Shown one piece after another: positions 1 through 12,762 of a stretch of 64,000 bases of DNA; the first letter of the stretch is position 1, and each line of letters opens with the position of its first letter. A program made the position numbers and the translations under genes. Origin of the DNA: Limnohabitans sp. Rim8 (GTDB lineage Bacteria > Pseudomonadota > Gammaproteobacteria > Burkholderiales > Burkholderiaceae_C); the NCBI RefSeq assembly GCF_945901735.1, contig NZ_CAMDLM010000001.1, forward strand, positions 1-64,000, read 5' to 3'. The notes below the pieces were generated by a model that had not been told where the DNA came from, ran no database searches, and saw nothing but the letters and a program-made list of their open reading frames with translations.

Positions 1-77
1 GGACCAATGGGTGGTGATGGGTTGGCTTTACCAGCTGGCACTTGCAGCTTGATGAAGCCGACAATTTTTTTCGCCAT
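1..77 (-). CDS. rplK: 50S ribosomal protein L11, N-terminal part (runs off window edge)
   Basis: Reverse strand reads [26 protein letters not shown], typical L11 N-terminus; next to nusG. Confidence 0.93.
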
Positions 78-203
78 GCTTTTCTCCTTGCGGGTTTTAA
101 CGCTCAAAACCAAATGGCTTTGGGCTCCCCGGGGTTAACGACTCGGGAATATTGTCGGGCGCCGAGTCGGGTAGCGCCAAACAGAGAATTTAGAAAAAAC
201 CAA

Positions 204-785
204 TCAGGTTTTTTCGACCTGTCCGAACTCCAACTCAACAGGTGTTGCACGACCGAAAATAGTCACCGAAACACGCATTTTGTTGCGCTCGTAGTTAACT
301 TCTTCGACCGTGCCATTGAAATCGGTGAACGGACCCTCTTTGACGCGGATGTACTCACCCACTTCAAACTCCACCTTATGGCGGGGTTTGTCGGTGCCTT
401 CTTGCATCTGGCTCACGATTTTCTGAACATCGGCCTCGGAAATTGGGGCTGGTCGGTTCTTGGCCCCACCCACAAAGCCTGTGACTTTGTTGGTGTGCTT
501 GACCAAATGCCAGGTTTCGTCGTCCATGACCATTTCTACCAGCACATAGCCGGGGAAAAATTTACGCTCAGTCGTGCGCTTTTGGCCGTTTTTAACTTCT
601 ACAACCTCTTCGGTCGGCACCAGAATGCGACCAAATTTGGTTTCCATGCCTGAACGCGCAATGCGTTCGATGATGTTTCGCTCGACCGCTTTTTCCATCC
701 CGGAGTAAGCGTGTACCACGTACCATTTCAGATCTGGATTGGTCGAAGAGCCCGCCATGGGGGCGTTGACTACTGCATCGTTCAT
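204..785 (-). CDS. nusG: Transcription termination/antitermination protein NusG
   Basis: NusG sequence ([19 protein letters not shown]...[16 protein letters not shown]). Start set at MNDAVVN, overlapping the secE stop (TAATG). Confidence 0.97.
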   Translation of the reverse strand: MNDAVVNAPMAGSSTNPDLKWYVVHAYSGMEKAVERNIIERIARSGMETKFGRILVPTEEVVEVKNGQKRTTERKFFPGYVLVEMVMDDETWHLVKHTNKVTGFVGGAKNRPAPISEADVQKIVSQMQEGTDKPRHKVEFEVGEYIRVKEGPFTDFNGTVEEVNYERNKMRVSVTIFGRATPVELEFGQVEKT

Positions 786-1168
786 TATTTTTTCCACCCA
801 AGAATCAGATCGTAGAAAACCCATTCCAGAGTTTTGTCGGTGAGCCACAAGAACAGTGCCATCACCACCACAAAAGCAAAAACGTATGCCGTGATTTGCA
901 TGGCTTCTTTACGCTCGGGCCAGACAACCTTCTTGACTTCCCGCACGGCATCCCGACCGAAAGCGATCAACTGGCGTCCCGACTCAGAAGTGAAGAACAC
1001 GGCCACTGCAGCCAGCAAGCCGACCAACAAGCCCGCCCACTGAACCCATCCACCTCGGCCAGCCAACATGTAAAAGGCCACGAGCGCACCAATGACCAAT
1101 GCAGCAGCCAATGCCACTCGCATCTTGTCACCCGCAGCATTCACTGTTTGAACTTCAGACGTTGCCAT
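785..1168 (-). CDS. secE: Preprotein translocase subunit SecE
   Basis: C-terminal [17 protein letters not shown] motif and TM helices; position between nusG and tRNA-Trp. Confidence 0.95.
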   Translation of the reverse strand: MATSEVQTVNAAGDKMRVALAAALVIGALVAFYMLAGRGGWVQWAGLLVGLLAAVAVFFTSESGRQLIAFGRDAVREVKKVVWPERKEAMQITAYVFAFVVVMALFLWLTDKTLEWVFYDLILGWKK

Positions 1169-1223
1169 ACGGCTTGAAACCTTTGTTGAGCCCCCGATGA
1201 ACGAAGACCCTTATCAGACAAGG

Positions 1224-1248
1224 AAGCCCGCTAGGGACTAGCGGGCTT
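1224..1248 (-). terminator. Hairpin downstream of tRNA-Trp, upstream of secE (possible attenuator/terminator or processing signal)
   Basis: Perfect 11-bp inverted repeat AAGCCCGCTAG-GGA-CTAGCGGGCTT; weak T-tract. Confidence 0.55.
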
Positions 1249-1267
1249 GAAAATCCACCTGTTCAGG

Positions 1268-1343
1268 TGGCAGGGGCAGTAGGAATCGAACCTACAACCT
1301 TCGGTTTTGGAGACCGACGCTCTGCCAATTGAGCTATACCCCT
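1268..1343 (-). tRNA. tRNA-Trp (CCA)
   Basis: Reverse strand AGGGGTATAGCTCAATTGGCAGAGC..CTCCAAA..GGTTCGATTCCTACTGCCCCTG-CCA; anticodon CCA; 3' CCA encoded. Confidence 0.96.
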
Positions 1344-1353
1344 ACGAAACCTC

Positions 1354-2544
<1,191 letters not shown>

Positions 2545-2617
2545 ATCTTCGACTCCGAAAAGTAGCGGTCAACAACCAAAACAGAGGGCGCACAACTTAC
2601 GGTGTACGCCCCAAAAC

Positions 2618-2692
<75 letters not shown>

Positions 2693-2722
2693 GAAAACAT
2701 CTGACAAACTCAACCGGTTCGA

Positions 2723-2796
2723 TGGAGCGGGAAACGGGAATCGAACCCGTGTCATTAGCTTGGAAGGCTAAGGTTCTACCATTAAACTACTCCCGC
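2723..2796 (-). tRNA. tRNA-Gly (TCC)
   Basis: Reverse strand GCGGGAGTAGTTTAATGGTAGAAC..CCTTCCAAG; anticodon TCC; CCA encoded. Confidence 0.95.
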
Positions 2797-2883
2797 ACTG
2801 ATCGCGCCGCACGAGTGGATGCTGCGCCAATGCTTGGAAACCATTTCCAATTGCTCAAATCAATCCAGCTTAAGCCAGTTTGC

Positions 2884-2969
2884 TGGTGGAGGAGACTGGA
2901 TTCGAACCAGTGTAGGCGTAAGCCAACAGATTTACAGTCTGCCCCCTTTAGCCACTCGGGCACCCCTCC
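2884..2969 (-). tRNA. tRNA-Tyr (GTA)
   Basis: 86 nt class II tRNA with long variable arm; anticodon loop ACTGTAAA; CCA encoded. Confidence 0.95.
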
Positions 2970-3031
2970 AGAAGCGAGTCTTATATTATGACATCTTTTT
3001 GTGACGCACTGCAAGACGGCCCACAAAATTT

Positions 3032-3793
3032 TCACCAGTCGATGGCTTTTCCGCCGCATTCTTCAAGAAATGAATTGGCCTGAGCGAAGTGATCGCAGCC
3101 CAGAAAGGGAACAGGACGGCGCAAGGCCGAAAGGGGAGACGGGTGATTGGCCTGCAGCAACAAATGCTTGGCAGCGCTTGCAGTTTGTTCGATCAACGTT
3201 TTTTTGGCCTGCGCTTGTGCACCCCACAACATGAACACCACCGGCGATGAACTTTGGGCCACAATTTTGACCAGTTCATCGCTCAAAATCTCCCAACCCC
3301 ACCGAGCATGGCTGGCCGCTTGCCCATCTTGTACCGTCAAACAAGTGTTGAGCAGCAAGACACCTTGCCTTGCCCAGCGCACCAGTGACCCGTGAGTGGG
3401 CATCGTCACACCCAGACTTTGCTGCAACTCCTTGAAAATATTGCGCAAACTGGGTGGCAAGCGCACCCCATGCGCCACAGAAAAGGCCAATCCTTCTGCC
3501 TGGCCCGGTCCGTGGTAAGGGTCTTGACCCAAAATCACCACACGCACCTGGCTCAGCGGGGTCATGCTCAGCGCCCGAAAAGGGTCTGGTGGGTAGATGA
3601 TGGCTCCAGAATTCAGGGCATCGGTCAAGCGCGCAGACAAGGCATGCCCGACCGCCGAGGCCAAAAACTCGACCACATGCGTCCGCCACCCCTCATCCAG
3701 TCTTTGCAGATCAGGGGGCCAGTTCAGCAACCGATCGGCCACCAAAGCCCCGTCTTCAAACGCCAGACTCTGCTGACCCAGCATGCGGGACAT
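3032..3793 (-). CDS. ung: Uracil-DNA glycosylase
   Basis: Motifs VVILGQDPYHGPGQAEGLAFSV and HPSPLSA. Confidence 0.95.
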   Translation of the reverse strand: MSRMLGQQSLAFEDGALVADRLLNWPPDLQRLDEGWRTHVVEFLASAVGHALSARLTDALNSGAIIYPPDPFRALSMTPLSQVRVVILGQDPYHGPGQAEGLAFSVAHGVRLPPSLRNIFKELQQSLGVTMPTHGSLVRWARQGVLLLNTCLTVQDGQAASHARWGWEILSDELVKIVAQSSSPVVFMLWGAQAQAKKTLIEQTASAAKHLLLQANHPSPLSALRRPVPFLGCDHFAQANSFLEECGGKAIDW

Positions 3794-4581
3794 CAGGCAA
3801 ATAGTTTAGACAGCGCCTCGCCGGGCTCGCTCGAACGCATGAAGGCTTCGCCCACCAAAAAGGCATTGACTTTCGCCTCGCGCATCCGCAGGACATCTTC
3901 CGGGGTTTGAATACCGCTTTCGGTCACCAACAAGCGATCGGCCGGTACATCGGGCAACATGTCTAGGGTGGTTTGCAAGGACACTTCGAAGGTCTTCAGA
4001 TTGCGGTTGTTGATGCCGACCAGGCGGGTTTTCAGCTTCAGGGCGCGCTCCAATTCGGCCCGGTCATGCACCTCCACCAGCACCGCCATATCCAGGCTGC
4101 GGGACACCGCTTCCATCTCGGTCATTTGGCCATCGTCCAGGCAAGCGGCGATGAGCAAGATGGCATCGGCCCCCATGGCCCGGGCTTCATAGACCTGGTA
4201 CACATCGATCATGAAGTCTTTGCGCAACACCGGCAGGTCGCAGCTGGCACGGGCTTGCTTGAGGAAATCCACTCTGCCCTGAAAAAACTGCTTGTCCGTT
4301 AAAACAGACAAACACGCTGCGCCATGCTCGGCATAACTTTGGGCGATGTCGGCCGGGATGAAGTCGGCGCGCAGCACGCCTTTTGAGGGGCTGGCTTTTT
4401 TGATTTCGGCGATCACCGCAGCTTGGCCTGCAGCGATCTTGGCACGCATCGCGCCTTCAAAGTCACGGGTCAGGACGCGGCTTTCGGCATCGGCGCGCAC
4501 CACGGCCAGCGATTTTTGCTTCAGGGCCGCAGCCACTTCTTCGCGTTTGACCGCGACAATTTTGTCGAGGATGTCAGTCAT
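3793..4581 (-). CDS. trpC: Indole-3-glycerol phosphate synthase
   Basis: [38 protein letters not shown]; start at MTDILDKIV. Confidence 0.96.
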   Translation of the reverse strand: MTDILDKIVAVKREEVAAALKQKSLAVVRADAESRVLTRDFEGAMRAKIAAGQAAVIAEIKKASPSKGVLRADFIPADIAQSYAEHGAACLSVLTDKQFFQGRVDFLKQARASCDLPVLRKDFMIDVYQVYEARAMGADAILLIAACLDDGQMTEMEAVSRSLDMAVLVEVHDRAELERALKLKTRLVGINNRNLKTFEVSLQTTLDMLPDVPADRLLVTESGIQTPEDVLRMREAKVNAFLVGEAFMRSSEPGEALSKLFA

Positions 4582-4718
4582 GATTTTCTTTCTGTCCGGG
4601 CGCGATGGCACCGTTTTTTCAAAATGCGAACAATGGCGCAGTGCATCACCAACCCGACCACCATAAACAACGGCGAAACGCCCCCGGCGATCCAAGCCCC
4701 TTCGTCCTGCCACACAAC

Positions 4719-5747
4719 TCAAGCCGCCAACTGACCAAAGGCCACGAACTGCGCCAGCTTGGCTTTGGCCGCACCAGATTCGATGGCCACGCGCGCGCGC
4801 GCCAAACCATCGGCGATGCTGCTGGCCACATTGGCCGCGTAAAGGGTTGCGCCCGCGTTGATCATGACGATGTCGCGCGCTGCGCCAAGCTGATTGTCCA
4901 GCACACCACGAAGCATGGCCATGGACTCCTGGGGCGTGTCCACCCTCAGGGCCCGGTTGCTGGCCATGGTCAGGCCAAAGTCCTCAGGGTGGATTTCGTA
5001 TTCAGTGATCTGGCCGTTTTGGAGCTCCCCCACCAAGGTGGCCGCGCCCAGGCTGATTTCGTCCATGCCGTCGCGGCCATAAACCACCACCGCATGCTCA
5101 GCCCCCAAGCGTTGCAAGGCGCGCACCTGAATGCCCACCAGGTCGGAGTGAAACACACCCATCAAGATGTTCGGTGCGCTGGCCGGGTTGGTCAAGGGCC
5201 CAAGGATATTGAAAATCGTACGCACGCCCAGCTCCTTGCGCACCGGAACCACGTTTTTCATGGCCGGGTGGTGGTTGGGGGCGAACATGAAGCCGATGCC
5301 CACTTCTTCGATCGAGCGGGCAATCTGCTCTGGCGTCAGGTGGATGTTGCCACCCAGTGCCTCGACCACATCGGCGCTGCCAGACTTGCTGCTGACGCTG
5401 CGTCCACCGTGTTTGGCGGTTTTGGCCCCAGCTGCAGCGGCCACAAACATGGCACAGGTCGAGATGTTGAAGGTATGGGCCCCATCGCCCCCCGTGCCCA
5501 CAATGTCCACCAGGTGCGTGGGGTCGGGCACATGGACCTTGGTCGAAAACTCCCGCATGACCTGAGCGGCGGCGGTGATCTCGCCAATGGTTTCCTTCTT
5601 CACGCGCAGGCCCGTGATGAGCGCCGCCGTCATGACGGGTGACAACTCACCATTCATGATCATGCGCATGATGTGCAGCATCTCGTCATGGAAAATTTCG
5701 CGGTGCTCGATGGTGCGTTGCAGCGCTTCCTGAGGGGTGATGGGCAT
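4719..5747 (-). CDS. trpD: Anthranilate phosphoribosyltransferase
   Basis: [48 protein letters not shown]; start at [10 protein letters not shown]. Confidence 0.96.
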   Translation of the reverse strand: MPITPQEALQRTIEHREIFHDEMLHIMRMIMNGELSPVMTAALITGLRVKKETIGEITAAAQVMREFSTKVHVPDPTHLVDIVGTGGDGAHTFNISTCAMFVAAAAGAKTAKHGGRSVSSKSGSADVVEALGGNIHLTPEQIARSIEEVGIGFMFAPNHHPAMKNVVPVRKELGVRTIFNILGPLTNPASAPNILMGVFHSDLVGIQVRALQRLGAEHAVVVYGRDGMDEISLGAATLVGELQNGQITEYEIHPEDFGLTMASNRALRVDTPQESMAMLRGVLDNQLGAARDIVMINAGATLYAANVASSIADGLARARVAIESGAAKAKLAQFVAFGQLAA

Positions 5748-5785
5748 GGTGGGTTTTCTCTCGGATGATGGGGTACGTAGAAAGT

Positions 5786-6481
5786 TCAGTGCGAATGCGC
5801 GTCGGTCAATGCAAGCTTCAGGCCAAAGCCGACAAACAGCAAGCCGGCCAGCCGGTCCATGTGGTGCATGACGCGCTGCATGCCTTGGGCCCGGCGAGCC
5901 AGCCAAGAGGCGGCCAAGACCCAGCCCATGCACACCAGCAAACTGTTGAGATTGAACAAGCAGCCCAAGAGCACAAAAGACCAGGTCGGGTCAGGCGCCT
6001 GCGCCGGGATGAATTGCGGCACAAAGGCCAGAAAAAAAAGCGCCACTTTCGGGTTCAGGGCGTTGGTGGCAAAGGCGCCAAAGAAAACGGCCAGTAAACC
6101 GGTCATCTCCTTGGAGGCAGGACCATACAAATGCCGGCCAGAGTGGTCCATCACCGACTGTTCCTGAGCCCTGTTGCCATCGCCATGGGCTGAGGATGTG
6201 CGCCACAACAGACGCCCACCCATCCACACCAAGTACGCAGCACCCATCCACTTGATCAGGTTGAAGGCGTCTGCCGAGGTGGCCAAAACGACCCCCAGTC
6301 CCAAAGCGGCCGCAGCCACATGCAAAAAACACCCGGCTGTGATGCCCCAGGCGGCGACCAACCCACGCTGCACACCGCCGCGCAAGGACTGGTTGACGAT
6401 GTAGAGCACATCCGGCCCGGGGGTGAGGTTGAGCAGCACACCGGCCAGCATGAACATCAGAACTTGCTGCGTTTCGGGCAT
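5786..6481 (-). CDS. LysE/RhtB family amino-acid exporter
   Basis: [13 protein letters not shown] motif and LysE/RhtB-type TM pattern; start probably at MPETQQV. Confidence 0.85.
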   Translation of the reverse strand: MPETQQVLMFMLAGVLLNLTPGPDVLYIVNQSLRGGVQRGLVAAWGITAGCFLHVAAAALGLGVVLATSADAFNLIKWMGAAYLVWMGGRLLWRTSSAHGDGNRAQEQSVMDHSGRHLYGPASKEMTGLLAVFFGAFATNALNPKVALFFLAFVPQFIPAQAPDPTWSFVLLGCLFNLNSLLVCMGWVLAASWLARRAQGMQRVMHHMDRLAGLLFVGFGLKLALTDAHSH

Positions 6482-6485
6482 GGCT

Positions 6486-7553
6486 TCAGTAAACGCCAAC
6501 TCGGGTGGGAGCCGGACTTGTCGGTGCAGATGCATTCGCCATCAAGCGCCTGATGCAGGCGATGGCATGGTCGATGCCCGCAGCATCCACCCCCAAGTGC
6601 GTGACAAAGCGCAATCCAATCAAGCCTGTGGCCAAAACGCCCTGGGCTTTCAGACCCTCGAGTAGAACCGGGCCACGTCCATCGGCCACATCCACAAAAA
6701 CGATATTGGTTTGCGCAGAACGCACACTCAGGCCCGGCACGCCTTGCAGTCCTTGGGCCAGCCGCTTTGCCAGCGCATGGTCTTGCGCCAAGCGGTCCAC
6801 ATGGTGCTCTAGGGCGTGCAAAGCTGCAGCCGCCAAAATACCGGACTGACGCAAGCCGCCCCCCAAAACCTTGCGCCAACGCAGCGCTTTGGTGATCAAC
6901 TCATGGGAGCCGCACAAGGCCGAGCCGACGGGCGCACCCAAGCCCTTGCTGAAGCACACGGACACGCTGTCGAAGTGGTCAACGATGCGGCGCACGCTGG
7001 CTGTGACCAACCCACCTTCGGCCTGTGCCACGGCAGCATTGAACAGCCGTGCGCCGTCCAGGTGCACGGCCAAGCCATGCTGTCGGGCCAAGCCTGTGGC
7101 TTGCGCGAGATAAGCTTGCGACATGGGGTGACCATTCCAGGTATTTTCCAGCGCCAGCAGACGGGTGCGTGCAAAGTGGCAATCGATGGGTTTGATGGCT
7201 GCGGCAATGTCGGTCAGCGACATTTCACCCGAAGCGTTTTGCGCCAAGGGCTGCGGCTGGATGCTGCCCAGCACGGCCGCGCCGCCGCCTTCGTAGCGGT
7301 AGGTATGGGCGTTTTGCCCCACGATGTACTCGTCGCCCCGCTCACAATGGGCCATCAAGGCGCACAAGTTGCTCTGCGTGCCCGAGGGCATGAACAAGGC
7401 CGCTTCTTTGCCCGTGATCTGGGCGATGCGTTCTTGCAAGGCATTGACCGTGGGGTCGTCGCCAAAAACGTCATCGCCCAAGGGCGCGCGCAAAATGGCT
7501 TCGCGCATCGCTGCGGTGGGCTGAGTGACGGTGTCGCTGCGTAAATCAATCAT
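6486..7553 (-). CDS. ltaE: Low-specificity L-threonine aldolase (PLP-dependent)
   Basis: [51 protein letters not shown]. Confidence 0.93.
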   Translation of the reverse strand: MIDLRSDTVTQPTAAMREAILRAPLGDDVFGDDPTVNALQERIAQITGKEAALFMPSGTQSNLCALMAHCERGDEYIVGQNAHTYRYEGGGAAVLGSIQPQPLAQNASGEMSLTDIAAAIKPIDCHFARTRLLALENTWNGHPMSQAYLAQATGLARQHGLAVHLDGARLFNAAVAQAEGGLVTASVRRIVDHFDSVSVCFSKGLGAPVGSALCGSHELITKALRWRKVLGGGLRQSGILAAAALHALEHHVDRLAQDHALAKRLAQGLQGVPGLSVRSAQTNIVFVDVADGRGPVLLEGLKAQGVLATGLIGLRFVTHLGVDAAGIDHAIACIRRLMANASAPTSPAPTRVGVY

Positions 7554-8131
7554 GGCCGCTCCAGAAAGTTCTTGAGCATGGCATGGCCATGCTCTGTGAG
7601 GATGGATTCCGGGTGAAACTGCACGCCCTCGATGTCGAGTTCGGTGTGGCGAACGCCCATGATCTCACCATCTTCGGTCCAGGCGGTGACTTTCAGGCAA
7701 GACGGGCAACTGGACCGCTCAATGGCCAGCGAGTGGTAGCGGTTGACAGTGAGTTGTTTGGGCAAGCCAGCGAAAACGCCTTCTTGCGTGGTGGTGATGA
7801 CACTGGTCTTGCCATGCATCAATTGTTGTGCACGAACAATCTTGCCGCCAAAGGCCGCACCCATGCTTTGGTGCCCCAGGCACACGCCCAGAATGGGCAG
7901 TTGGCCCGCGAAGTGCTGGATGGCCGCCACCGAGATCCCCGCCTCGGCTGGCGAACAGGGCCCCGGCGAGATCACCAAGCGATCAGGTTGGCGCGCGGCA
8001 ATGCCTTCCAGGGTGATTTCGTCGTTGCGAAAGACTTCGACGTCTGCGCCCAGCTCTCCAAAGTACTGCACGATGTTGAAGGTGAAGGAGTCGTAGTTGT
8101 CGACCATCAGGAGTTTGATTTTTTTCGCCAT
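7550..8131 (-). CDS. trpG: Anthranilate synthase component II (glutamine amidotransferase)
   Basis: [50 protein letters not shown]. Confidence 0.95.
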   Translation of the reverse strand: MAKKIKLLMVDNYDSFTFNIVQYFGELGADVEVFRNDEITLEGIAARQPDRLVISPGPCSPAEAGISVAAIQHFAGQLPILGVCLGHQSMGAAFGGKIVRAQQLMHGKTSVITTTQEGVFAGLPKQLTVNRYHSLAIERSSCPSCLKVTAWTEDGEIMGVRHTELDIEGVQFHPESILTEHGHAMLKNFLERP

Positions 8132-8133
8132 GG

Positions 8134-9633
8134 TCACTCCAAGCCTTCTTCGACCAACTCGCTGGCGCGCAGCAAGGCACGCGCCTTGTGCTCGGTTTCG
8201 CGCCACTCCATCTCAGGCACCGAATCGGCCACCACGCCCGCAGCCGCCTGCACATAGAGCGTCTGGTCCTTGATGACCGCAGTTCGAATGGCGATGGCAA
8301 CGTCCATGTCACCCGCATAACTGATGTAGCCGCAGGCACCACCATAAATGCCGCGCTTGACGGGTTCGAACTGGTCGATCAACTCCATGGCATGCACCTT
8401 GGGGGCACCGGTTAAAGTACCAGCCGGGAAGGTGGCTTTGAGCACGTCCATGTTGCTCATGCCCTCGTTCAGCAAGCCTTCGACGTTGCTCACGATGTGC
8501 ATCACATGGCTGTAGCGCTCGACGACAAAGGCTTCGGTTACCTTCACCGAGCCAATTTGGGCGATGCGGCCAATGTCGTTGCGGGCCAAGTCGATCAGCA
8601 TCACATGCTCGGCCCGCTCTTTCGGGTCGTTGATCAATTCCTGTTCTGCAGCCTTGTCTTTTTCCGGGGTTGCGCCGCGTGGGCGTGTGCCCGCCAGCGG
8701 ACGGATGATGACTCTGGCGCCCTCTTCGGTCAGCTCTTGGCGCACCAAAATCTCTGGGCTGGCCCCGACGACATGGAAGTCGCCGAAGTTGTAGAAATAC
8801 ATGTAGGGGCTGGGGTTGAGCGAGCGCAGCGCCCGATAAAGCGAGAGCGGGCTTTCGGTGTAGCGTTTCTTGATGCGTTGCCCCACTTGCACCTGCATGA
8901 AATCGCCGCCCGCGATCATCTCTTTGGCTTTTTCCACAGCGGCAATGTAATCGGCCTTGGCAAAGTCACGCTCGGCCGGGTATGACTGGGTGGGTTTGAC
9001 GACCGGGGCGCTGACCGAGTATTTGAGCTGCTCTTTCAGCTCGCGCAGGCGTTTTTTCGCGCCCACAAAGGCTTCAGGCGTGGCCGGATCGGCGTACACG
9101 ATCAGGTACAACTTGCCCGACAGGTTGTCGATGACCGCCAGTTCTTCGCACTGCAGCAGCAAGATGTCGGGCGTTCCCAGGGTGTCGGGCGGGCAGGATT
9201 TTTCGAGTTTCTTCTCGATGTAGCGCACCGCGTCGTAGCCAAAGTAGCCCGCCAAGCCACCACAAAAACGCGGCAAACCTGGGCGCAAAGCCACCTTGAA
9301 ACGCTTTTGGTATTGCTCGATGAAATCGAGCGGGTTGCCCGCAGCGGTCTCGATCACCAACCCGTCGCACACCACTTCGGTCTTGGCTTCTGCGCCAAAT
9401 CCGCTGGCGCGCAACAAGGTGCGCGCGGGCAGTCCAATGAAGCTGTAGCGACCAAACCGCTCTCCGCCCACCACCGATTCGAGCAAAAAGCTGTATTTGC
9501 CGTTGTCCTTGGTGTGGGCCAGCTTCAGGTAAAGCGACAGGGGGGTTTCCAGGTCCGCAAAGGCCTCCAGCATGAGGGGAATGCGGTTGTAGCCTTGGCT
9601 GGCCAGGCTTTTGAATTCAAGTTCGGTGATCAC
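8134..9633 (-). CDS. trpE: Anthranilate synthase component I
   Basis: Chorismate-binding signature [23 protein letters not shown]-terminal LLES element ([17 protein letters not shown]). Confidence 0.97.
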   Translation of the reverse strand: MITELEFKSLASQGYNRIPLMLEAFADLETPLSLYLKLAHTKDNGKYSFLLESVVGGERFGRYSFIGLPARTLLRASGFGAEAKTEVVCDGLVIETAAGNPLDFIEQYQKRFKVALRPGLPRFCGGLAGYFGYDAVRYIEKKLEKSCPPDTLGTPDILLLQCEELAVIDNLSGKLYLIVYADPATPEAFVGAKKRLRELKEQLKYSVSAPVVKPTQSYPAERDFAKADYIAAVEKAKEMIAGGDFMQVQVGQRIKKRYTESPLSLYRALRSLNPSPYMYFYNFGDFHVVGASPEILVRQELTEEGARVIIRPLAGTRPRGATPEKDKAAEQELINDPKERAEHVMLIDLARNDIGRIAQIGSVKVTEAFVVERYSHVMHIVSNVEGLLNEGMSNMDVLKATFPAGTLTGAPKVHAMELIDQFEPVKRGIYGGACGYISYAGDMDVAIAIRTAVIKDQTLYVQAAAGVVADSVPEMEWRETEHKARALLRASELVEEGLE

Positions 9634-9755
9634 AGGCTAGAGCCTCCAAAGCGCTCAGCGACCTCGTTCGAGGTGCTTTTCATTCATCCAGGTGCCCGGT
9701 CATGTTGAGCATGAAAACGGGCGCGGGTGGCGGGCAAGCCGCACAGTCGATGGGG

Positions 9756-9851
9756 TCAGGCTGGCCGACGCCAAGGCCAGGCTCCCCGGCCTTCCGCAGG
9801 GGAATGGCTCGGCAGGCTGGCTGCGCTGGAGTGGTTGTGGACGATGAACAT
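9756..9851 (-). CDS. trpL: trp operon leader peptide TrpL (MFIVHNHSSAASLPSHSPAEGRGAWPWRRPA*)
   Basis: 31-codon ORF upstream of trpE with two near-adjacent Trp codons (TGG CCT TGG) close to the stop; not in the ORF track because it is short. Confidence 0.78.
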   Translation of the reverse strand: MFIVHNHSSAASLPSHSPAEGRGAWPWRRPA

Positions 9852-9918
9852 GGTCTGTTAAGTGTAGCAAAGCCCGGTTGCCGCTTTCCACTGCATCGGC
9901 AGCCTGCTTGGGCTCAAG

Positions 9919-10650
9919 TCATTGGCTCGTGGTCTGCAAACGCTCTGGTAAGTCGGCCAGCGTGTCCAACCAAGCAGCGGCAGGCGTGTCTTGCACGCGC
10001 TGACCGTGGTTGTAGCCGTACGTGACCAGCACCACCGGGCAGCCCGCAGCGTGGGCGGCCTGCGCGTCGTTGCTGGAATCTCCCACCATCAAGGTGCGTG
10101 CTGCGGCCGTGCCCAGCGCCTCACAGGTTTTCAGCAAGGGCAGGGGGTCGGGTTTTTTGCGCTCGAAACTGTCACCCCCAAACACGGGACCAAAAAAGTG
10201 CGTCAGTGACTTTTCTTTCAGCAAGGCCTGGGCAAAGGCCAATGGCTTGTTGGTCAGGCAGGCCAAGGGCATGCCCTGGGCGGCCAACTCCTCGAGCGCC
10301 GCCAGAGCGCCCGGGTAGACATTGGCAAACTGACCATTGATCGACAAATAGTGGTGCTGGTAGCGCTGCCATGCGCGACCGAAAAGGGCGTCCACCGACA
10401 GGGCCGGACATGCCTGGCCCACGCCTTTGACTTCGGGCCGATTGATTTGATGCGCCAGCAAGGTGCGGATCAGGTGCTCGGAGCCTTTGCCAATGGTTTG
10501 CTCGATGAGCGCATCCGAGACCGGAGGCAAGTCCAAATCGGCCATGGTCCGGTGCAAGGCCACCTGAAAGTCTCCCAATGTGTGCACCAAAGTGCCGTCC
10601 AGGTCAAAAATGACCGCATCGACCTCTATCAGATCCAGCACAGTTTTCAT
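9919..10650 (-). CDS. gph: Phosphoglycolate phosphatase (HAD family)
   Basis: VDAVIFDLDGTLVHTLGDF and MVGDSSNDAQAAHAAG; adjacent to rpe. Confidence 0.92.
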   Translation of the reverse strand: MKTVLDLIEVDAVIFDLDGTLVHTLGDFQVALHRTMADLDLPPVSDALIEQTIGKGSEHLIRTLLAHQINRPEVKGVGQACPALSVDALFGRAWQRYQHHYLSINGQFANVYPGALAALEELAAQGMPLACLTNKPLAFAQALLKEKSLTHFFGPVFGGDSFERKKPDPLPLLKTCEALGTAAARTLMVGDSSNDAQAAHAAGCPVVLVTYGYNHGQRVQDTPAAAWLDTLADLPERLQTTSQ

Positions 10651-10654
10651 GGCA

Positions 10655-11335
10655 TCAACCCAAAGCGACACGCATCTGGTCGATCACCGCTTTGTAGTCG
10701 GGTTTGCCAAAGATCGCGCTGCCCGCCACAAAGGTGTCTGCTCCTGCATCGGCTACTCGGCGAATGTTGTCAGCCTTGATGCCCCCATCCACTTCCAGGC
10801 GAATGTCTCGGCCGCTGCGCTCTATCCATTGACGCGCCAATTCGACCTTGCGCAAGGCCGACTCGATGAAGCTTTGACCACCAAAACCCGGGTTCACGCT
10901 CATGATCAGGATCAGATCAATCTCGTCGATCGTCCACTCCAGCACATCCAGGGGTTCGGCCGGATTGAACACCAGGCCCGCCTTGAGGCCCTTGCTTTTG
11001 ATGGCCTGAATGCTGCGGTGCACATGCGCACTGGCATCCGGGTGGAAGCTGATCAGATCAGCGCCCGCATCGGCAAATGATGCCGCCAGGGCATCCACAG
11101 GAGAAATCATCAAATGCACATCTATCGGAACAGCGACACCGGCCGCTGTTTTGGCGTATGGCTTGAGGGCTTCGCAAATCATAGGGCCAAAGGTGAGATT
11201 GGGCACGTAATGGTTGTCCATCACATCAAAATGGATCCAGTCGGCACCGGCGTCGATGACGCTTTTGACTTCAGCACCCAGACAGGCGAAATCAGCCGAG
11301 AGAATGGAAGGGGCAATTTTGTAGCGACTTGTCAT
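10655..11335 (-). CDS. rpe: Ribulose-phosphate 3-epimerase
   Basis: [48 protein letters not shown]. Confidence 0.97.
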   Translation of the reverse strand: MTSRYKIAPSILSADFACLGAEVKSVIDAGADWIHFDVMDNHYVPNLTFGPMICEALKPYAKTAAGVAVPIDVHLMISPVDALAASFADAGADLISFHPDASAHVHRSIQAIKSKGLKAGLVFNPAEPLDVLEWTIDEIDLILIMSVNPGFGGQSFIESALRKVELARQWIERSGRDIRLEVDGGIKADNIRRVADAGADTFVAGSAIFGKPDYKAVIDQMRVALG

Positions 11336-11364
11336 GCCAGAATTGTCGCAGTTAACATGCACCC

Positions 11365-11757
11365 ATGTCTGCTCACCAAATTCATATTGATGTTTTGCCC
11401 CAGTACGTTGCCGAGCAAAGCAACCCCTTGCAAGATGTTTATGCTTTCTCATACACCGTGACGGTGACCAACACTGGCAAGACGCCGGTACAGCTGATTT
11501 CCCGCCACTGGATCATCCAAGACGAAAAGGGCCACATGGACGAGGTCAAGGGTTTGGGGGTTGTAGGGCAACAACCGCTGCTGCGGCCCGGTGAGGCTTT
11601 CCAGTACACCAGCGCCTGCCGTTTGCGTGCTGCCAGTGGCACCATGCACGGCAGCTATTTTTTTGTCTCTGATGATGGCCAGCGTTTTGATGCGCCCATT
11701 GCCAAGTTTGTGCTGGATGCCTCGGGCAGCTCATCCACCGGGCGCACACTGCATTGA
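11365..11757 (+). CDS. apaG: ApaG protein (Co2+/Mg2+ efflux-associated)
   Basis: [54 protein letters not shown]. Confidence 0.95.
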   Translation: MSAHQIHIDVLPQYVAEQSNPLQDVYAFSYTVTVTNTGKTPVQLISRHWIIQDEKGHMDEVKGLGVVGQQPLLRPGEAFQYTSACRLRAASGTMHGSYFFVSDDGQRFDAPIAKFVLDASGSSSTGRTLH

Positions 11758-11802
11758 TCCTGTCTCGATCCTGCCGCTTGACTTGCGGTTAAGCTCTGCG
11801 CC

Positions 11803-12762
11803 ATGGGTGAATTTGACCTGATTGAACGCTTCTTCAAGCGTCCACCGCGCCAAGCCAACGTTGGTGTGGGTGATGACTGTGCCGTTTGGACACCCCGCGA
11901 GGGCCATCAGTTGGCCTTGTCGGCCGACATGCTGGTCGAAGGCCGCCATTTTTTGAGCACCGTGGACCCCGTTCATCTGGGCCATAAGTCATTGGCTGTT
12001 AACTTGAGCGACTTGGCTGCGTGTGGTGCGACACCCCAGGCTTTTTTGCTGTCCCTATCATTGCCACGGGTTGACGAAGATTGGCTGTCCAGCTTTACCA
12101 AGGGATTGTTTGACCTGGCCGATGCCCATGCTTGCGAACTGATTGGCGGAGACACCACCCAGGGCCCGCTGAACATCGCCATCACGGTCATGGGCGATGT
12201 GCCGCATGGACAAGTGATTTTGCGTCGCCATGCCCAAGTGGATGACGATGTGTATGTCAGTGGATTTTTAGGCGATGCACGTTTGGCCCTCGAAGTTTTT
12301 CGTGGCGCGATCAGCCTGCCCGAAGCAGTTTTTTTGGCCGCCCGTCAGCGATTGGAATGCCCAGATCCGCGAGTGACGCTTGGCCAAGCCCTGCGCGGGA
12401 CGGCCACCGCCATGGCCGACATCAGCGACGGTTTGGTTGGCGACTTGGGACACATTCTCCAATCAAGCCATGTGGGGGCCGAGATCGATGTTTCCCTTGC
12501 CAGCAGCCTGATGGCGACCAATGCACTGTGGCACTGCCCTGCACCGCTGGCCCTCCATTGTGTTTTTTCAGGCGGCGACGATTACGAGCTGGTTTTCACG
12601 GCCCCGCCTTCTGCTGCGCGACAAGTAAAGCTTGCCGCGGAGATGACGGGCACACGTGTCACGCGCATCGGACACATCACCGCACAGCGTGGTCTGATTT
12701 TGCGTGACGCACACGGTCTGGCGGTCACCCATGCGCTGTCTTCTTTTGACCACTTTGCTTGA
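11803..12762 (+). CDS. thiL: Thiamine-monophosphate kinase
   Basis: MGEFDLIERFF, VGDDCAVW, DISDGLVGDLGHIL, GGDDYELVFT. Confidence 0.95.
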   Translation: MGEFDLIERFFKRPPRQANVGVGDDCAVWTPREGHQLALSADMLVEGRHFLSTVDPVHLGHKSLAVNLSDLAACGATPQAFLLSLSLPRVDEDWLSSFTKGLFDLADAHACELIGGDTTQGPLNIAITVMGDVPHGQVILRRHAQVDDDVYVSGFLGDARLALEVFRGAISLPEAVFLAARQRLECPDPRVTLGQALRGTATAMADISDGLVGDLGHILQSSHVGAEIDVSLASSLMATNALWHCPAPLALHCVFSGGDDYELVFTAPPSAARQVKLAAEMTGTRVTRIGHITAQRGLILRDAHGLAVTHALSSFDHFA

